A DNA stretch of 23,852 nucleotides from positions 1-23,852 of the forward strand of contig CALFVP010000019.1 in the NCBI GenBank assembly GCA_937928175.1, read 5' to 3'. Below are positions 15,577 through 23,378 of the stretch, piece after piece; the first letter of the stretch is position 1, and each line of letters opens with the position of its first letter. The notes under the pieces were generated by a model, which saw only the letters and a list, made by a program, of their open reading frames with translations, made no database searches and had not been told where the DNA came from. The position numbers and the translations under genes were made by a program. This DNA comes from an uncultured bacterium. Lineage in GTDB: Bacteria > Spirochaetota > Brevinematia > DTOW01.

Positions 15577-17478
15577 ATGGATTTGGTTCTAGCTAAAAAT
15601 TTACTAAAGGATCTCGATACGGATCAAATTGAAGCTGTAACTTCAACGGAAGGTCCATTACTTGTAATTGCAGGTCCAGGCTCAGGAAAAACAAGAGTAA
15701 TAACGTATAGGTTTGCTTACATTGTTTTAACTGGTAAGGCAAAACCTCATGAAATACTATGCGTAACCTTTACAAACAAAGCAGCAAACGAAATGAAAAG
15801 CAGAATATTAAACATAACTGGTGCCTACGAAACACGTAACTGGTGGATAAAAACATTTCACTCCCTAGGATTATCAATAATAAAAGAATTCTATGAAGTA
15901 CTAGGATTAAAAAATAACTTTGTAGTGTACGATAAAGATGACCAACTAAACCTAATAAAATCAATAACTAAAAAGTACAATTTTAAGGAATTATCCCCAG
16001 AAAAAGTAATGGAAATAATAGATGATTTTAGGTATAAAAACGATGAAGTACCGGATACTTTCGGGGATAAAATAAAAGAGATTACTAAAATATACGAGGA
16101 AGAAATTAGGAAAAACAATGCTGTAGACTTTGTAGATCTCATAACCTTACCCTATAGATTATTAAAGAATGATGAAGAAGTAAGAAATTACTATAGAAAA
16201 AAGTGGAAATACTTAATGATTGATGAGTTCCAGGACACAGATCCCATACAGTACGAATTCATAAAGACAATACTAAACCCTGAAAAAAACATATGCGTAG
16301 TTGGTGATGACGATCAATCAATATACGGGTGGAGAGGAGCAAACGTTGAAAATATCAGAAACTTCGACAAAGACTTAAAAAACTGTAAAATAGTAATTCT
16401 AAAAACAAACTATAGATCCACAGAAGAAATAATAAACCTATCAAACTACGTATCATCAAATATGACATTCAGAAGAAAAGAGAAAATAGTAAAAGGCACA
16501 GGAAAAAAAGGAAATACACCAATATTCATTGAAACGTTTGATCAACTTGAAGAAGCAAAAATAATAGCAAAAGAGATTAAATTCCTTTGCCAAAACGGGT
16601 ACAACTACAATGATATAGCTATTTTCTACAGAACAAACTACCTATCAAGACTAATAGAAGAAGCCTTAATAAGAGAAAATATTCCCTACAAAATATACTC
16701 AGGTGTAAGCTTCTACGAAAGAACAGAAGTTAAAGATATAATATCTTACATTAGATTTTCAATAAACCAAAACGACTTTGTAAGTTTCTCTAGAATAATT
16801 AACGTACCTAAAAGAGGAATAGGTGAAATAACCCTATCAAAAATACTCGAATTCTCAATCAAAAATAACAAAAACCTTCTTGAAAGTACCCTATTTTTAA
16901 AAAAAGAAGGTAAAATAAAACCAGAAATAGAATCTTTTGAAAAAGCAATAAACATTCTATCCCAAAACGATCAAAAAATATCAACAAGGGTGAGAAAATT
17001 AATAGAAGAAATAGATTATTACACCTACTTATCACAAAACTACGAAAACTATGAAGAAAGAATTGAAAACGTCGAAGAATTAATAAGAGCTATATCTGAC
17101 TTCGAAGAATCAGGAGGAGAAAGTATAGAAGAATTTATAAATACATCTATACTAACAACAAACTCAGATAACGTAGACGAACAAAAAAATTACGTTTCAC
17201 TTATGACTTTACACATTTCAAAAGGACTAGAATTTCCAGTAGTTTTCATTTTTGCAGCAAATGAAGGAATAATTCCACACTTTAAAAATACACTCAATCC
17301 CTCACTACTAGATGAAGAAAGAAGGTTATTCTACGTAGGAATAACAAGAGCAAAGAAAAACCTAATAATAACATCAAGCAGAATTATAAGAATAGGAAGT
17401 ATAAAACATTCATTAGTATCTCCATCAAGATTTATAGATGAAATCCCAAGTAACCTAATTAAAACAATAAGAGTATAA
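15577..17478 (+). CDS. UvrD/PcrA/Rep-family DNA helicase
   Basis: 633 residues, superfamily 1A 3'-5' DNA helicase for repair and replication restart. Motifs in order: Q-like LDTDQIEAV, Walker A AGPGSGKT (32-39), motif Ia VTFTNKAANEMKSR, motif II DEFQDT (216-221), motif III GDDDQSIYGWRG (243-254), TNYRST, and late motifs VSLMTLHISKGLEF and YVGITRAKKNL. At 633 residues it is shorter than typical PcrA/UvrD (about 720) and ends soon after the last helicase motif, so it lacks the extended C-terminal tail. Without comparison I cannot separate PcrA, UvrD and Rep, and leave the symbol empty. A downstream J-domain gene and a phosphatase gene follow on the same strand. Confidence 0.93.
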   Translation: MDLVLAKNLLKDLDTDQIEAVTSTEGPLLVIAGPGSGKTRVITYRFAYIVLTGKAKPHEILCVTFTNKAANEMKSRILNITGAYETRNWWIKTFHSLGLSIIKEFYEVLGLKNNFVVYDKDDQLNLIKSITKKYNFKELSPEKVMEIIDDFRYKNDEVPDTFGDKIKEITKIYEEEIRKNNAVDFVDLITLPYRLLKNDEEVRNYYRKKWKYLMIDEFQDTDPIQYEFIKTILNPEKNICVVGDDDQSIYGWRGANVENIRNFDKDLKNCKIVILKTNYRSTEEIINLSNYVSSNMTFRRKEKIVKGTGKKGNTPIFIETFDQLEEAKIIAKEIKFLCQNGYNYNDIAIFYRTNYLSRLIEEALIRENIPYKIYSGVSFYERTEVKDIISYIRFSINQNDFVSFSRIINVPKRGIGEITLSKILEFSIKNNKNLLESTLFLKKEGKIKPEIESFEKAINILSQNDQKISTRVRKLIEEIDYYTYLSQNYENYEERIENVEELIRAISDFEESGGESIEEFINTSILTTNSDNVDEQKNYVSLMTLHISKGLEFPVVFIFAANEGIIPHFKNTLNPSLLDEERRLFYVGITRAKKNLIITSSRIIRIGSIKHSLVSPSRFIDEIPSNLIKTIRV

Positions 17479-17486
17479 ACAGTATC

Positions 17487-17516
17487 TTGAAATAAACAAA
17501 CAAGCTCAAAAAAAAT
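17487..17516 (+). promoter_or_regulatory. Weak candidate promoter before the J-domain gene
   Basis: TTGAAA (17487-17492), 18-base spacer, AAAAAT (17511-17516), ending 8 bases before ATG 17525. The geometry matches the other SD-less genes, but the -10 box is poor. The 46-base gap has no SD. Confidence 0.25.
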
Positions 17517-17524
17517 TTTTATTT

Positions 17525-17818
17525 ATGGATTTTGAAAAACTTCTAGAAGCAATAAAATACTTTGAGATAAAAGATAAGATATCAATAAAATCTTTCAAAA
17601 GGATATATAGAAATAAGTCAAAAGAATTACATCCTGATAAAGGAGGTAATGAAGAAGAAATGAAAAAATTAAACAGTTACTACAAAACAGTAATAGAATA
17701 CTTGGAATCTTACGAAATCCCTACAACGCTAGAATCTATAATGAATTCTTCACCTGAAGCTTTTACGTACTTTCAATATTACAAGAAACAAGACAAAGAT
17801 GTAAGGATTGGTTTTTGA
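17525..17818 (+). CDS. Small J-domain (DnaJ-like) protein
   Basis: 97 residues. The central segment has the J-domain pattern: helix II rich in basic residues (FKRIYRNKSKEL), the obligatory HPD at 36-38 in HPDKGG, then helix III (EEEMKKLNSYYKTVIEYLES). The HPD motif contacts Hsp70 (DnaK) and stimulates its ATPase. There is no Gly/Phe linker, zinc domain or substrate-binding domain, so this is not DnaJ itself. It is a specialised co-chaperone, or a J-domain reused for another partner. The C-terminal ~30 residues are unrecognised. It lies between the helicase gene and the phosphatase gene, whose start is 1 base after its stop, so it is co-translated with the latter. Confidence 0.85.
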   Translation: MDFEKLLEAIKYFEIKDKISIKSFKRIYRNKSKELHPDKGGNEEEMKKLNSYYKTVIEYLESYEIPTTLESIMNSSPEAFTYFQYYKKQDKDVRIGF

Positions 17819-17819
17819 T

Positions 17820-18623
17820 ATGAACATAAGAAAAATGGTTTTTGACGCTGCAGAAATATCAGAAAAGGCAGGCAAAATATTAAAAAAAGGGTTTTATAAA
17901 ATCTACAACGAAGGTACAAGATACGAATTAAAAGGATACGCAGACCCTGTAACAGAATACGATAAAAAATCTGAAAACACAATAATATCTGAATTAATAA
18001 AAAAATACCCTAACTCATCAATATTAGCAGAAGAAAGTGGCGAATATTCAAACTCCAGCGAAATAAGATGGATAATAGACCCACTCGATGGAACTGTAAA
18101 CTTCATTCATTCTATACCGTTTATTGCAATATCAATAGGATTGGAAATAAATTCCGAAATAGTTGGTGGAGTAATATATAACCCTATTTTAAACGAAATG
18201 TACTATGCCATAAAAAACGAAGGTAGTTTTCTGAACGGTAAAAGAATATGGGTATCCAAAACAAAATTAGCGCAACATTCACTTGTAGTTACAGGTTTCC
18301 CTTACCATAGAGAAGGAAGAATTGAAGAACTAATAAAACCTTTAAAGGTGCTACTTAGGGATTACCAAGGTTTTAGAAGGTTAGGATCAGCTTGCATGGA
18401 TCTAGCATACGTAGCAAGGGGAAGTTTCGAAGTTTTTTATGAAGAAAATTTAAAACCATGGGACACATCAGCAGGTAAAATAATCGTTGAAGAGGCAAAC
18501 GGTAAAGTAACAGATTACAGAGGCAACAAATTCACAATAAATTCAAAAACCATCATAGCATCAAACGGAATAATACACAACCAAATAGTAGAATTACTAA
18601 AAAACGTATCAATACCAGATTAA
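17820..18623 (+). CDS. Inositol monophosphatase family protein (SuhB-like)
   Basis: 267 residues with all metal-binding motifs of the lithium-sensitive phosphatase family: ILAEESGE (E71/E72), WIIDPLDGTVNF (D87, D90) and KPWDTSAGKIIVEEANG (D215). These Mg-dependent enzymes hydrolyse inositol-1-phosphate, fructose-1,6-bisphosphate, NADP or 3'-phosphoadenosine phosphate. SuhB-type members can also act in rRNA transcription. Substrate cannot be fixed from the motifs alone. I chose ATG 17820, 1 base after the J-domain stop and 12 bases after AAGGA, over an in-frame TTG at 17808 inside the previous gene. The 75-base gap after it, before the convergent panB, holds only a weak ACTAG/CTAGT inverted repeat. 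Confidence 0.88.
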   Translation: MNIRKMVFDAAEISEKAGKILKKGFYKIYNEGTRYELKGYADPVTEYDKKSENTIISELIKKYPNSSILAEESGEYSNSSEIRWIIDPLDGTVNFIHSIPFIAISIGLEINSEIVGGVIYNPILNEMYYAIKNEGSFLNGKRIWVSKTKLAQHSLVVTGFPYHREGRIEELIKPLKVLLRDYQGFRRLGSACMDLAYVARGSFEVFYEENLKPWDTSAGKIIVEEANGKVTDYRGNKFTINSKTIIASNGIIHNQIVELLKNVSIPD

Positions 18624-18698
18624 AGTATACCCAATAACTACATTTAAAAAACTAGTATTCAATGCAAGTTATCTTACCTAGTCACAAGTTAAAAAATT

Positions 18699-19550
18699 TC
18701 AAAAATTCCTGTTAACAAACTTTTTTAATATACTTTCAAGATTTATTCCCTCTTGTAAGTTAAAAACATTTTCTTTTCCTGGAAAAACACCGTTTTTAAC
18801 ATCGTTAGCGAAATTGTTAACAGAGTTTAGTATTTGATCAGAAAGATTTACATAGCGTTTAACATGCTTTGGCTGAAAATCCGGAAAGTATCCTAACATA
18901 TCGTTAATCACAAGTACTTGTCCATCGCAAAACCTACCTGCACCTATACCTATCGTAGGTATCTTTAAATTTTCCGAGATAACTTTAGCAACCTCTTCTG
19001 GAACTAACTCCAAAACAATAGCAAAGCAACCTTCTCTTTCCAAAAGAAGTGAATCTTCAAATATTTTCTCTACATCCTTTTCCGAAGTTGCTTGAAGTTT
19101 AAACCCACCAGTTACATTAATACTCTGGGGTGTTAATCCTAAATGTCCCATTACAGGTATATCAGCAGAAATTATTGCTCTTATCTTTTCAATAACTCTT
19201 TTACCTCCCTCAACCTTAACAGCATTTGCTCCAGCTTTTATTAACAATCCAGCATTCAAAACTGCATCCCTTTCCGAAGTTTGATAAGATAAAAAAGGCA
19301 TATCGGAAACCAAAAATTTACTTCCATTCAACCCTCTCGCAACAGCTTCTGTATGGTAAACCATTTGCTCAATACTAACCTGTAAAGTAGAAGAATACCC
19401 ATATATCACCATTCCTAAAGAATCACCAACTAACAAAATATCAACATCAGACTTAGCTAAAATCCTAGAAGTACTGTAATCATAACAAGTAACCATTGAT
19501 ATTTTCTGCCCTTTCTGCTTGTATAACTCAAAAGATCTAGGTGAAATCAT
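18699..19550 (-). CDS. panB: 3-methyl-2-oxobutanoate hydroxymethyltransferase
   Basis: 283 residues, close to the normal length. It makes ketopantoate from 2-oxoisovalerate and methylene-tetrahydrofolate, the first committed step of pantothenate (vitamin B5) synthesis, in the cytosol. Family motifs are intact: MVTCYDYSTSRILAKS, LLVGDSLGMV with metal ligand D43, SDMPF with D83, VKVEGG with K112/E114, MGHLGLTPQS and the catalytic E181 in VLELVPEE. It lies 6 bases downstream of panD on the same strand, the third gene of a three-gene operon. The usual partner panC is not in the window. Confidence 0.96.
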   Translation of the reverse strand: MISPRSFELYKQKGQKISMVTCYDYSTSRILAKSDVDILLVGDSLGMVIYGYSSTLQVSIEQMVYHTEAVARGLNGSKFLVSDMPFLSYQTSERDAVLNAGLLIKAGANAVKVEGGKRVIEKIRAIISADIPVMGHLGLTPQSINVTGGFKLQATSEKDVEKIFEDSLLLEREGCFAIVLELVPEEVAKVISENLKIPTIGIGAGRFCDGQVLVINDMLGYFPDFQPKHVKRYVNLSDQILNSVNNFANDVKNGVFPGKENVFNLQEGINLESILKKFVNRNF

Positions 19551-19556
19551 AGAAAA

Positions 19557-19901
19557 CTATCTTTTTGGATTGTTTTTATCATCTAGTACAACTATTTTAG
19601 AAGAAAAATTATCATTTTCATTTATAAATCCAAAACTAGCAATTATTACTTTATCTCCTTTATGAACAAGTCTAGCTGCTGCTCCATTTACAGTTATCCT
19701 CCTACTACCTCTAGGTTCCTTGATAACGTAAGTCTCAAACCTTTCACCATTGTTTACATTCCAAACATGGACTTTCTCAAACTCTCTCAATCCAGAAATC
19801 TCCATAATCTCTTCATCTATACCTATGCTTCCTTCGTAATTTATAAAAGTATCAGTAACAACAGCGTTATGTATTTTTGATTTTAAAACTTCTATAATCA
19901 T
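19557..19901 (-). CDS. panD: Aspartate 1-decarboxylase
   Basis: 114 residues, a pyruvoyl enzyme producing beta-alanine for pantothenate. The proenzyme cleaves itself at G24-S25, and both residues are present in NYEGSIGIDEEIM; S25 would become the pyruvoyl group. Other family motifs are K9 in LKSKIHNAVVT, ITVNGAAARL and KGDKVIIASFGF. The ATG lies 3 bases after the stop of the small membrane gene, with only a weak ribosome site, so translation is probably coupled. Length is slightly below that of E. coli PanD (126). With panB next to it, the pathway role is secure. Confidence 0.96.
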   Translation of the reverse strand: MIIEVLKSKIHNAVVTDTFINYEGSIGIDEEIMEISGLREFEKVHVWNVNNGERFETYVIKEPRGSRRITVNGAAARLVHKGDKVIIASFGFINENDNFSSKIVVLDDKNNPKR

Positions 19902-19904
19902 ACT

Positions 19905-20090
19905 TTATTCAATTTCTGTAGATAATCCCCAAAAAACCGTAACAACTCCTAAAAGTAAAAGAGAAGATGCCAACAAAGCAGGAATACCATGGTAACTAGC
20001 ACCCACAAGTGAAATGACTACTAACCCTAAAAAAAGCATTCCAATACCTGCAAAAAGTAGTATCCAATTCCCTCTTTTTATTCCCTTCAT
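19905..20090 (-). CDS. Small two-helix membrane protein, unknown function
   Basis: 61 residues. Two hydrophobic helices (about 9-29 and 36-56) are separated by a short GASYHG loop, with a basic N-terminus (KGIKRGN) and an acidic C-terminus (STEIE). By the positive-inside rule both ends would be cytoplasmic. I do not recognise a family. Support for a real gene: GAGG 9 bases before the ATG, a near-perfect promoter just upstream, and tight spacing (3 bases) to panD. It is the first gene of the panD-panB operon, so a link to pantothenate or beta-alanine is possible, but nothing in its sequence shows it. Confidence 0.72.
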   Translation of the reverse strand: MKGIKRGNWILLFAGIGMLFLGLVVISLVGASYHGIPALLASSLLLLGVVTVFWGLSTEIE

Positions 20091-20110
20091 TCTGTAAAAC
20101 CTCTTAAATA

Positions 20111-20139
20111 ATTATACAAACTATTTTCACTAAATTCAA
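20111..20139 (-). promoter_or_regulatory. Predicted promoter of the small membrane gene-panD-panB operon
   Basis: Minus strand TTGAAT (20139-20134), 17-base spacer, TATAAT (20116-20111). The expected start is near 20104, giving a leader of about 14 bases that contains AGAGG for the small membrane gene. Confidence 0.65.
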
Positions 20140-20200
20140 ATTGGCTTAAATACACCAATTTTGAATTTATCCAAAATTCCAAAGAAAAGAGCAACTTGAA

Positions 20201-20237
20201 AAAATTCTTTTAAATTCTTTTAAATTCTTTTAAATTG
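20201..20237. repeat. 10-base tandem repeat in front of the VIT1-type transporter gene
   Basis: The unit TAAATTCTTT is repeated with an exact 10-base period, about 3.6 copies (first copy AAAATTCTTT, last copy broken as TAAATTGC). It ends 4 bases before the ATG at 20242. TTGAAA (20196-20201) sits at its left end. TTAAAT boxes recur every 10 bases within it: the one at 20220-20225 is 18 bases from TTGAAA, and the one at 20230-20235 is 6 bases from the ATG. No SD is present. Copy-number change would alter promoter spacing or leader length. Confidence 0.75.
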
Positions 20238-20241
20238 CAAC

Positions 20242-20964
20242 ATGGTAGATAAAGAAAAATTCGAAAAACACGAAAAAGAAAGGAAGAAAAACTCCGGTAG
20301 TATTTTTTCCGAGATAATCTTAGGTGGACAAGATGGATTAGTTAACACCTTAGGTGTAATCTTAGGAATTGTAGCAGCAACCAATGATCCCAAAGTTTTA
20401 CTTGCAGGATCCGTAGCAGCAGCATTTGCAGAAAGTATATCTATGGCAGCAGTAGCGTATACCTCCAAAAAATCCGAATACGAAAATTACATTTCTGAGG
20501 TAAACAAAGAAAAACAAGAAATAGAAGAAATACCTGAAATTGAAAAGGAAGAAGTGAGAAAAATATTTAAAAAATGGGAAGTAGAAGATAACGATATAGA
20601 AACTATAGTTGAGATTATATCTAAAAACAAAAAAGCATGGATTGAAATTATGGTAGCACACGAACTAGAAATAGGTAAAATATCCCATGAAAAACCCTTA
20701 AAGTTTTCGTTAGTAGTTGGACTATCAGCATTAATAGGATCATTTATACCTATTTTACCAATAACGTTAATACCAATAATACCATTAAAACACGCTTGGC
20801 TAGGATCTATAATAATATCTGCTCTAGCACTTACAGTAATAGGGTACATAAAAACTAAACTAACAATAGGTAATCCTTGGAAAGGTGGTTTAAAACTTAT
20901 GACAATAGGAATACTATCTGCTATTGCAGGTTATTTGGTAGGATACCTTATAGGGGGTATGTAA
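20242..20964 (+). CDS. VIT1/CCC1-family Fe(II)/Mn(II) transporter
   Basis: 240 residues. The N-terminal signature SIFSEIILGGQDGLVNTLGV and VAAAFAESISMAAVAYTSKKSEY match the VIT1/CCC1 family. The acidic cytoplasmic metal-binding stretch follows (about 88-145, many Glu, ending VAHELEIG), then three C-terminal membrane helices (about 155-238). These transporters move Fe(II) or Mn(II) out of the cytosol in exchange for protons; bacterial members are thought to detoxify excess metal. Nothing in the window identifies the metal. The gene has no SD and a tandem repeat directly upstream. Its stop is immediately followed by the aroE start with no gap. Confidence 0.9.
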   Translation: MVDKEKFEKHEKERKKNSGSIFSEIILGGQDGLVNTLGVILGIVAATNDPKVLLAGSVAAAFAESISMAAVAYTSKKSEYENYISEVNKEKQEIEEIPEIEKEEVRKIFKKWEVEDNDIETIVEIISKNKKAWIEIMVAHELEIGKISHEKPLKFSLVVGLSALIGSFIPILPITLIPIIPLKHAWLGSIIISALALTVIGYIKTKLTIGNPWKGGLKLMTIGILSAIAGYLVGYLIGGM

Positions 20965-21810
20965 ATGATACTAGGTAATTCAGAAGTGTTCTGTGTTATA
21001 GGAAACCCAGTAAAACATTCAAAATCTCCAATCATTCATAACTTCATATTCCAAAAATTAGGAATTAACGCTGTATACGTACCATTCGAAGTTAAAGACT
21101 TAAAAGTATTTTTTTCTTTCGTTAGGGACGTAGGAATCAAAGGAATAAGCGTAACCATACCCCATAAAGTAAATTCAATAAATTTCGTTGATAAAGTTGA
21201 TGAAATTGCCTTAAGAATAGGTGCAATAAATACCATAAAAAACAACGATTCATTTCTAGAAGCTTACAATACCGATATTCAAGGAATTGTAAAATCATTC
21301 GAAACTAGAGGAATAAAAAGCTTGGAAGGTAAAAACGCCTTAATAATTGGTAGTGGTGGAGTATCAAGAAGTTGTATTTGGGCTTTCATTAAAATGGAAA
21401 TTTCAAAAATAACAGTAACAGGTAGAACACCTGAAAAAGTATCTAAATTAATTCAAGAAATAAAACCTTTCTTTAGCAACATCTTCGAAGAAAGTTTACT
21501 AAATATCAAAAACATAATAAACGATACAAATGTTATTGCTAACTGTACACCAATTGGTATGTACCCTAACGTAGAAGAATGTCCAATAGATCCATCTTTA
21601 ATTTCAAAAGATCACATAATATTCGATACAGTTTACACTCCACTTGAAACGAAATTTTTAAAATTTGGTAAAGATGTAGGGGCAAAAGTTATATACGGAA
21701 TGGACATGTTTGTTTTTCAAGCACTTGAACAACAAAGAATATGGTTCAACAACAGTGAAATTTACTCTTTAAAGGATGCAGTAATCAATCTTTTAACTCA
21801 GACTCACTGA
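20965..21810 (+). CDS. aroE: Shikimate dehydrogenase
   Basis: 281 residues, NADP-dependent reduction of 3-dehydroshikimate to shikimate on the way to aromatic amino acids. Motifs: NPVKHSKSPIIHN (substrate serines), SVTIPHK with catalytic K68, GAINTI, YNTDIQG with D104, nucleotide-binding GSGGVSRS, TGRTPEK, ANCTPIGMYP, and DTVYTPLETKFL near the end. A G-rich ribosome site (AGGGGGT) lies inside the end of the transporter gene, and the ATG directly follows that stop, so the two form an operon. No other aro gene is nearby. The 3' end overlaps the convergent AMMECR1 gene by 26 bases. Confidence 0.95.
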   Translation: MILGNSEVFCVIGNPVKHSKSPIIHNFIFQKLGINAVYVPFEVKDLKVFFSFVRDVGIKGISVTIPHKVNSINFVDKVDEIALRIGAINTIKNNDSFLEAYNTDIQGIVKSFETRGIKSLEGKNALIIGSGGVSRSCIWAFIKMEISKITVTGRTPEKVSKLIQEIKPFFSNIFEESLLNIKNIINDTNVIANCTPIGMYPNVEECPIDPSLISKDHIIFDTVYTPLETKFLKFGKDVGAKVIYGMDMFVFQALEQQRIWFNNSEIYSLKDAVINLLTQTH

Positions 21811-22348
21811 AAACTTCAGCTGTGAATGTAAATATCTCTGTATCTTCTTTCTTGAAATCAAGGGGATGTAACCCTGCTTTAATACAAGTATGTTGTAGAA
21901 AAGTTATTTTATCCCAACCGTACTCGGTAGCAACTTGAGGCAAAAGTAATCCCTGATGATACCCTCTTCTAACAATTAACCCATGTTTACCTACTTCAAT
22001 TTCAGAGATAGACTCTATTTTCTTTGGTTCTGACAAAATCGATACCTCTATCTCTAAACTACTTAACTCTTCTTCTGAAACAGGATCAAACCTAGGGTCT
22101 CTAAAAGCAGCCGAAATAGCAGCATCAACAACTAAATCTTGAAATTCCTTAATAGGGTATATATACCCAATACAACCTCTCAAATTACCTCCTTTGTTAA
22201 TAGTAACAAAAACCCCATTATTCAAACCAATTTTCTCAACAATTCTCTTTTGTCTTTCTAAATCTTGTTTTTTTTCACTGTAAAACTTAGATTCTATAGC
22301 CAACCTCGCCAACTTCAATATTTCCTTTTTATCTCTCTCCTCAAGCAT
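21785..22348 (-). CDS. AMMECR1 domain protein
   Basis: 187 residues, essentially one AMMECR1 domain with the invariant LRGCIGYIYP (56-65), then AFRDPRFDPVSEEEL, EVSILSEPKKI, and the C-terminal block GLLLPQVATEYGWD, TFLQHTCIKAGL. The family occurs in archaea, bacteria and eukaryotes, is cytosolic and has no established reaction. Many bacterial members are fused or adjacent to MEMO1-like or radical-SAM (AmmeMemoRadiSam) genes; neither is present here. No SD is visible, and a TATAAT box ends 6 bases before the ATG, so the mRNA is probably leaderless. The C-terminal 8 codons plus the stop overlap aroE on the other strand. Confidence 0.92.
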   Translation of the reverse strand: MLEERDKKEILKLARLAIESKFYSEKKQDLERQKRIVEKIGLNNGVFVTINKGGNLRGCIGYIYPIKEFQDLVVDAAISAAFRDPRFDPVSEEELSSLEIEVSILSEPKKIESISEIEVGKHGLIVRRGYHQGLLLPQVATEYGWDKITFLQHTCIKAGLHPLDFKKEDTEIFTFTAEVFSESELKD

Positions 22349-22354
22349 ACAAAA

Positions 22355-22360
22355 ATTATA
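22355..22360 (-). promoter_or_regulatory. Predicted -10 box of a leaderless AMMECR1 transcript
   Basis: A perfect TATAAT on the minus strand ends 6 bases before the ATG at 22348, which places the transcription start on the A of the start codon. No good -35 box lies 17-18 bases upstream. The 40-base gap to the previous gene has no SD. Confidence 0.45.
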
Positions 22361-22388
22361 AAATACAGTAAATAAAAACTCTATAATA

Positions 22389-23366
22389 TTAACTAGTTTT
22401 GGGTTTCATTTGAATATTATACTTTTTAATTTTCCTTGAAAGTGTATTTCTATGTAAACCTAGAATTTTGGCTGCTTTAGATACGTTAAAATTACTCTTT
22501 AAAAGTGCTGAAATAATAATCTCTTTCTCATTCCTTTCAATATCCCTTTTAGGAATGTAATCTACTACGTAATCATGTATATAATCTAAAGAAATTACCC
22601 CATCGTTACTTAAAACTACTGCCCTTTCAACAAAGTTTGACAACTCCCTAACGTTACCAGGAAAATGATAATGAATTAAAAATTCAAGATAATCTTTATC
22701 CACCTTACTTATAATTTTCCCGTTCTTTTTAGAGTAAACATCTAAAAAGTAGTAAAAGAGAGGCAATATATCTTCCTTTCTTTCTCTTAGTGGTGGAATG
22801 TTTATTGATATCACATTTATCCTAAAAAATAAATCTTCTCTAAAATTTCCTTTGTGCATCTCTTCTAGTAAATCTCTATTTGTTGCGGCTATTAATCTAG
22901 CATCTATAGGTATATACTCAAGACCACCAACCCTTATTATCTTTTTTTCCTCAATAACCCTTAGTAATTTAGCTTGAACAGACAATGAAATTTCTGCTAT
23001 CTCATCTAAGAACAAAGTACCACCCTTAGCAACCTCAAAAAGCCCAATTTTTCTTTTTAGTGCTCCCGTAAAAGCACCCTTTTCATAACCAAACAATTCA
23101 CTTTCCAAAAGTGTCTCAGGTATAGCAGCACAGTTAATCCTGACAAACGGTTTATCTTTTCTTGGACTAAGTTTATGAATCACCTCAGCAAAAAGTTCCT
23201 TACCTACTCCCGTCTCACCAGTTATTACCACTACCGAATCACTACTAGCTACATTCATAGCCTTTAAAAACACATCGATTATAGCATCAGACTCACCAAC
23301 TACACCCAAAGACTTCATCATTGCTTTTATTTCATCCTTAGACTTGTTAATGTAAACATTCACCAT
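22389..23366 (-). CDS. Sigma54-dependent activator without receiver domain (PspF-like layout)
   Basis: 325 residues. The AAA+ domain starts almost at the N-terminus: Walker A GETGVGKE (50-57), GAFTGA loop (97-102), Walker B LDE (120-122), and RLIAATNRDL sensor region. The C-terminal helix-turn-helix is Fis-like (about 275-318, ending NVSKAAKILGLHRNTLSRKI). It lacks both a receiver and a GAF/PAS sensor, like PspF, so it must be controlled by another protein or by its own level. The short start is real: an in-frame TAG lies two codons upstream. A promoter with a TATATT -10 box ends about 12 bases before the ATG, leaving almost no leader. Its target promoters are unknown; neither rpoN nor a partner gene is nearby. 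Confidence 0.92.
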   Translation of the reverse strand: MVNVYINKSKDEIKAMMKSLGVVGESDAIIDVFLKAMNVASSDSVVVITGETGVGKELFAEVIHKLSPRKDKPFVRINCAAIPETLLESELFGYEKGAFTGALKRKIGLFEVAKGGTLFLDEIAEISLSVQAKLLRVIEEKKIIRVGGLEYIPIDARLIAATNRDLLEEMHKGNFREDLFFRINVISINIPPLRERKEDILPLFYYFLDVYSKKNGKIISKVDKDYLEFLIHYHFPGNVRELSNFVERAVVLSNDGVISLDYIHDYVVDYIPKRDIERNEKEIIISALLKSNFNVSKAAKILGLHRNTLSRKIKKYNIQMKPKTS

Positions 23367-23378
23367 AACCTAATTGAA

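Noticed and set aside
18624..18698. Terminator between the phosphatase gene and panB
   Set aside because: The only inverted repeat (ACTAG/CTAGT) is 5 bp with a loop over 20 bases, too weak to call.
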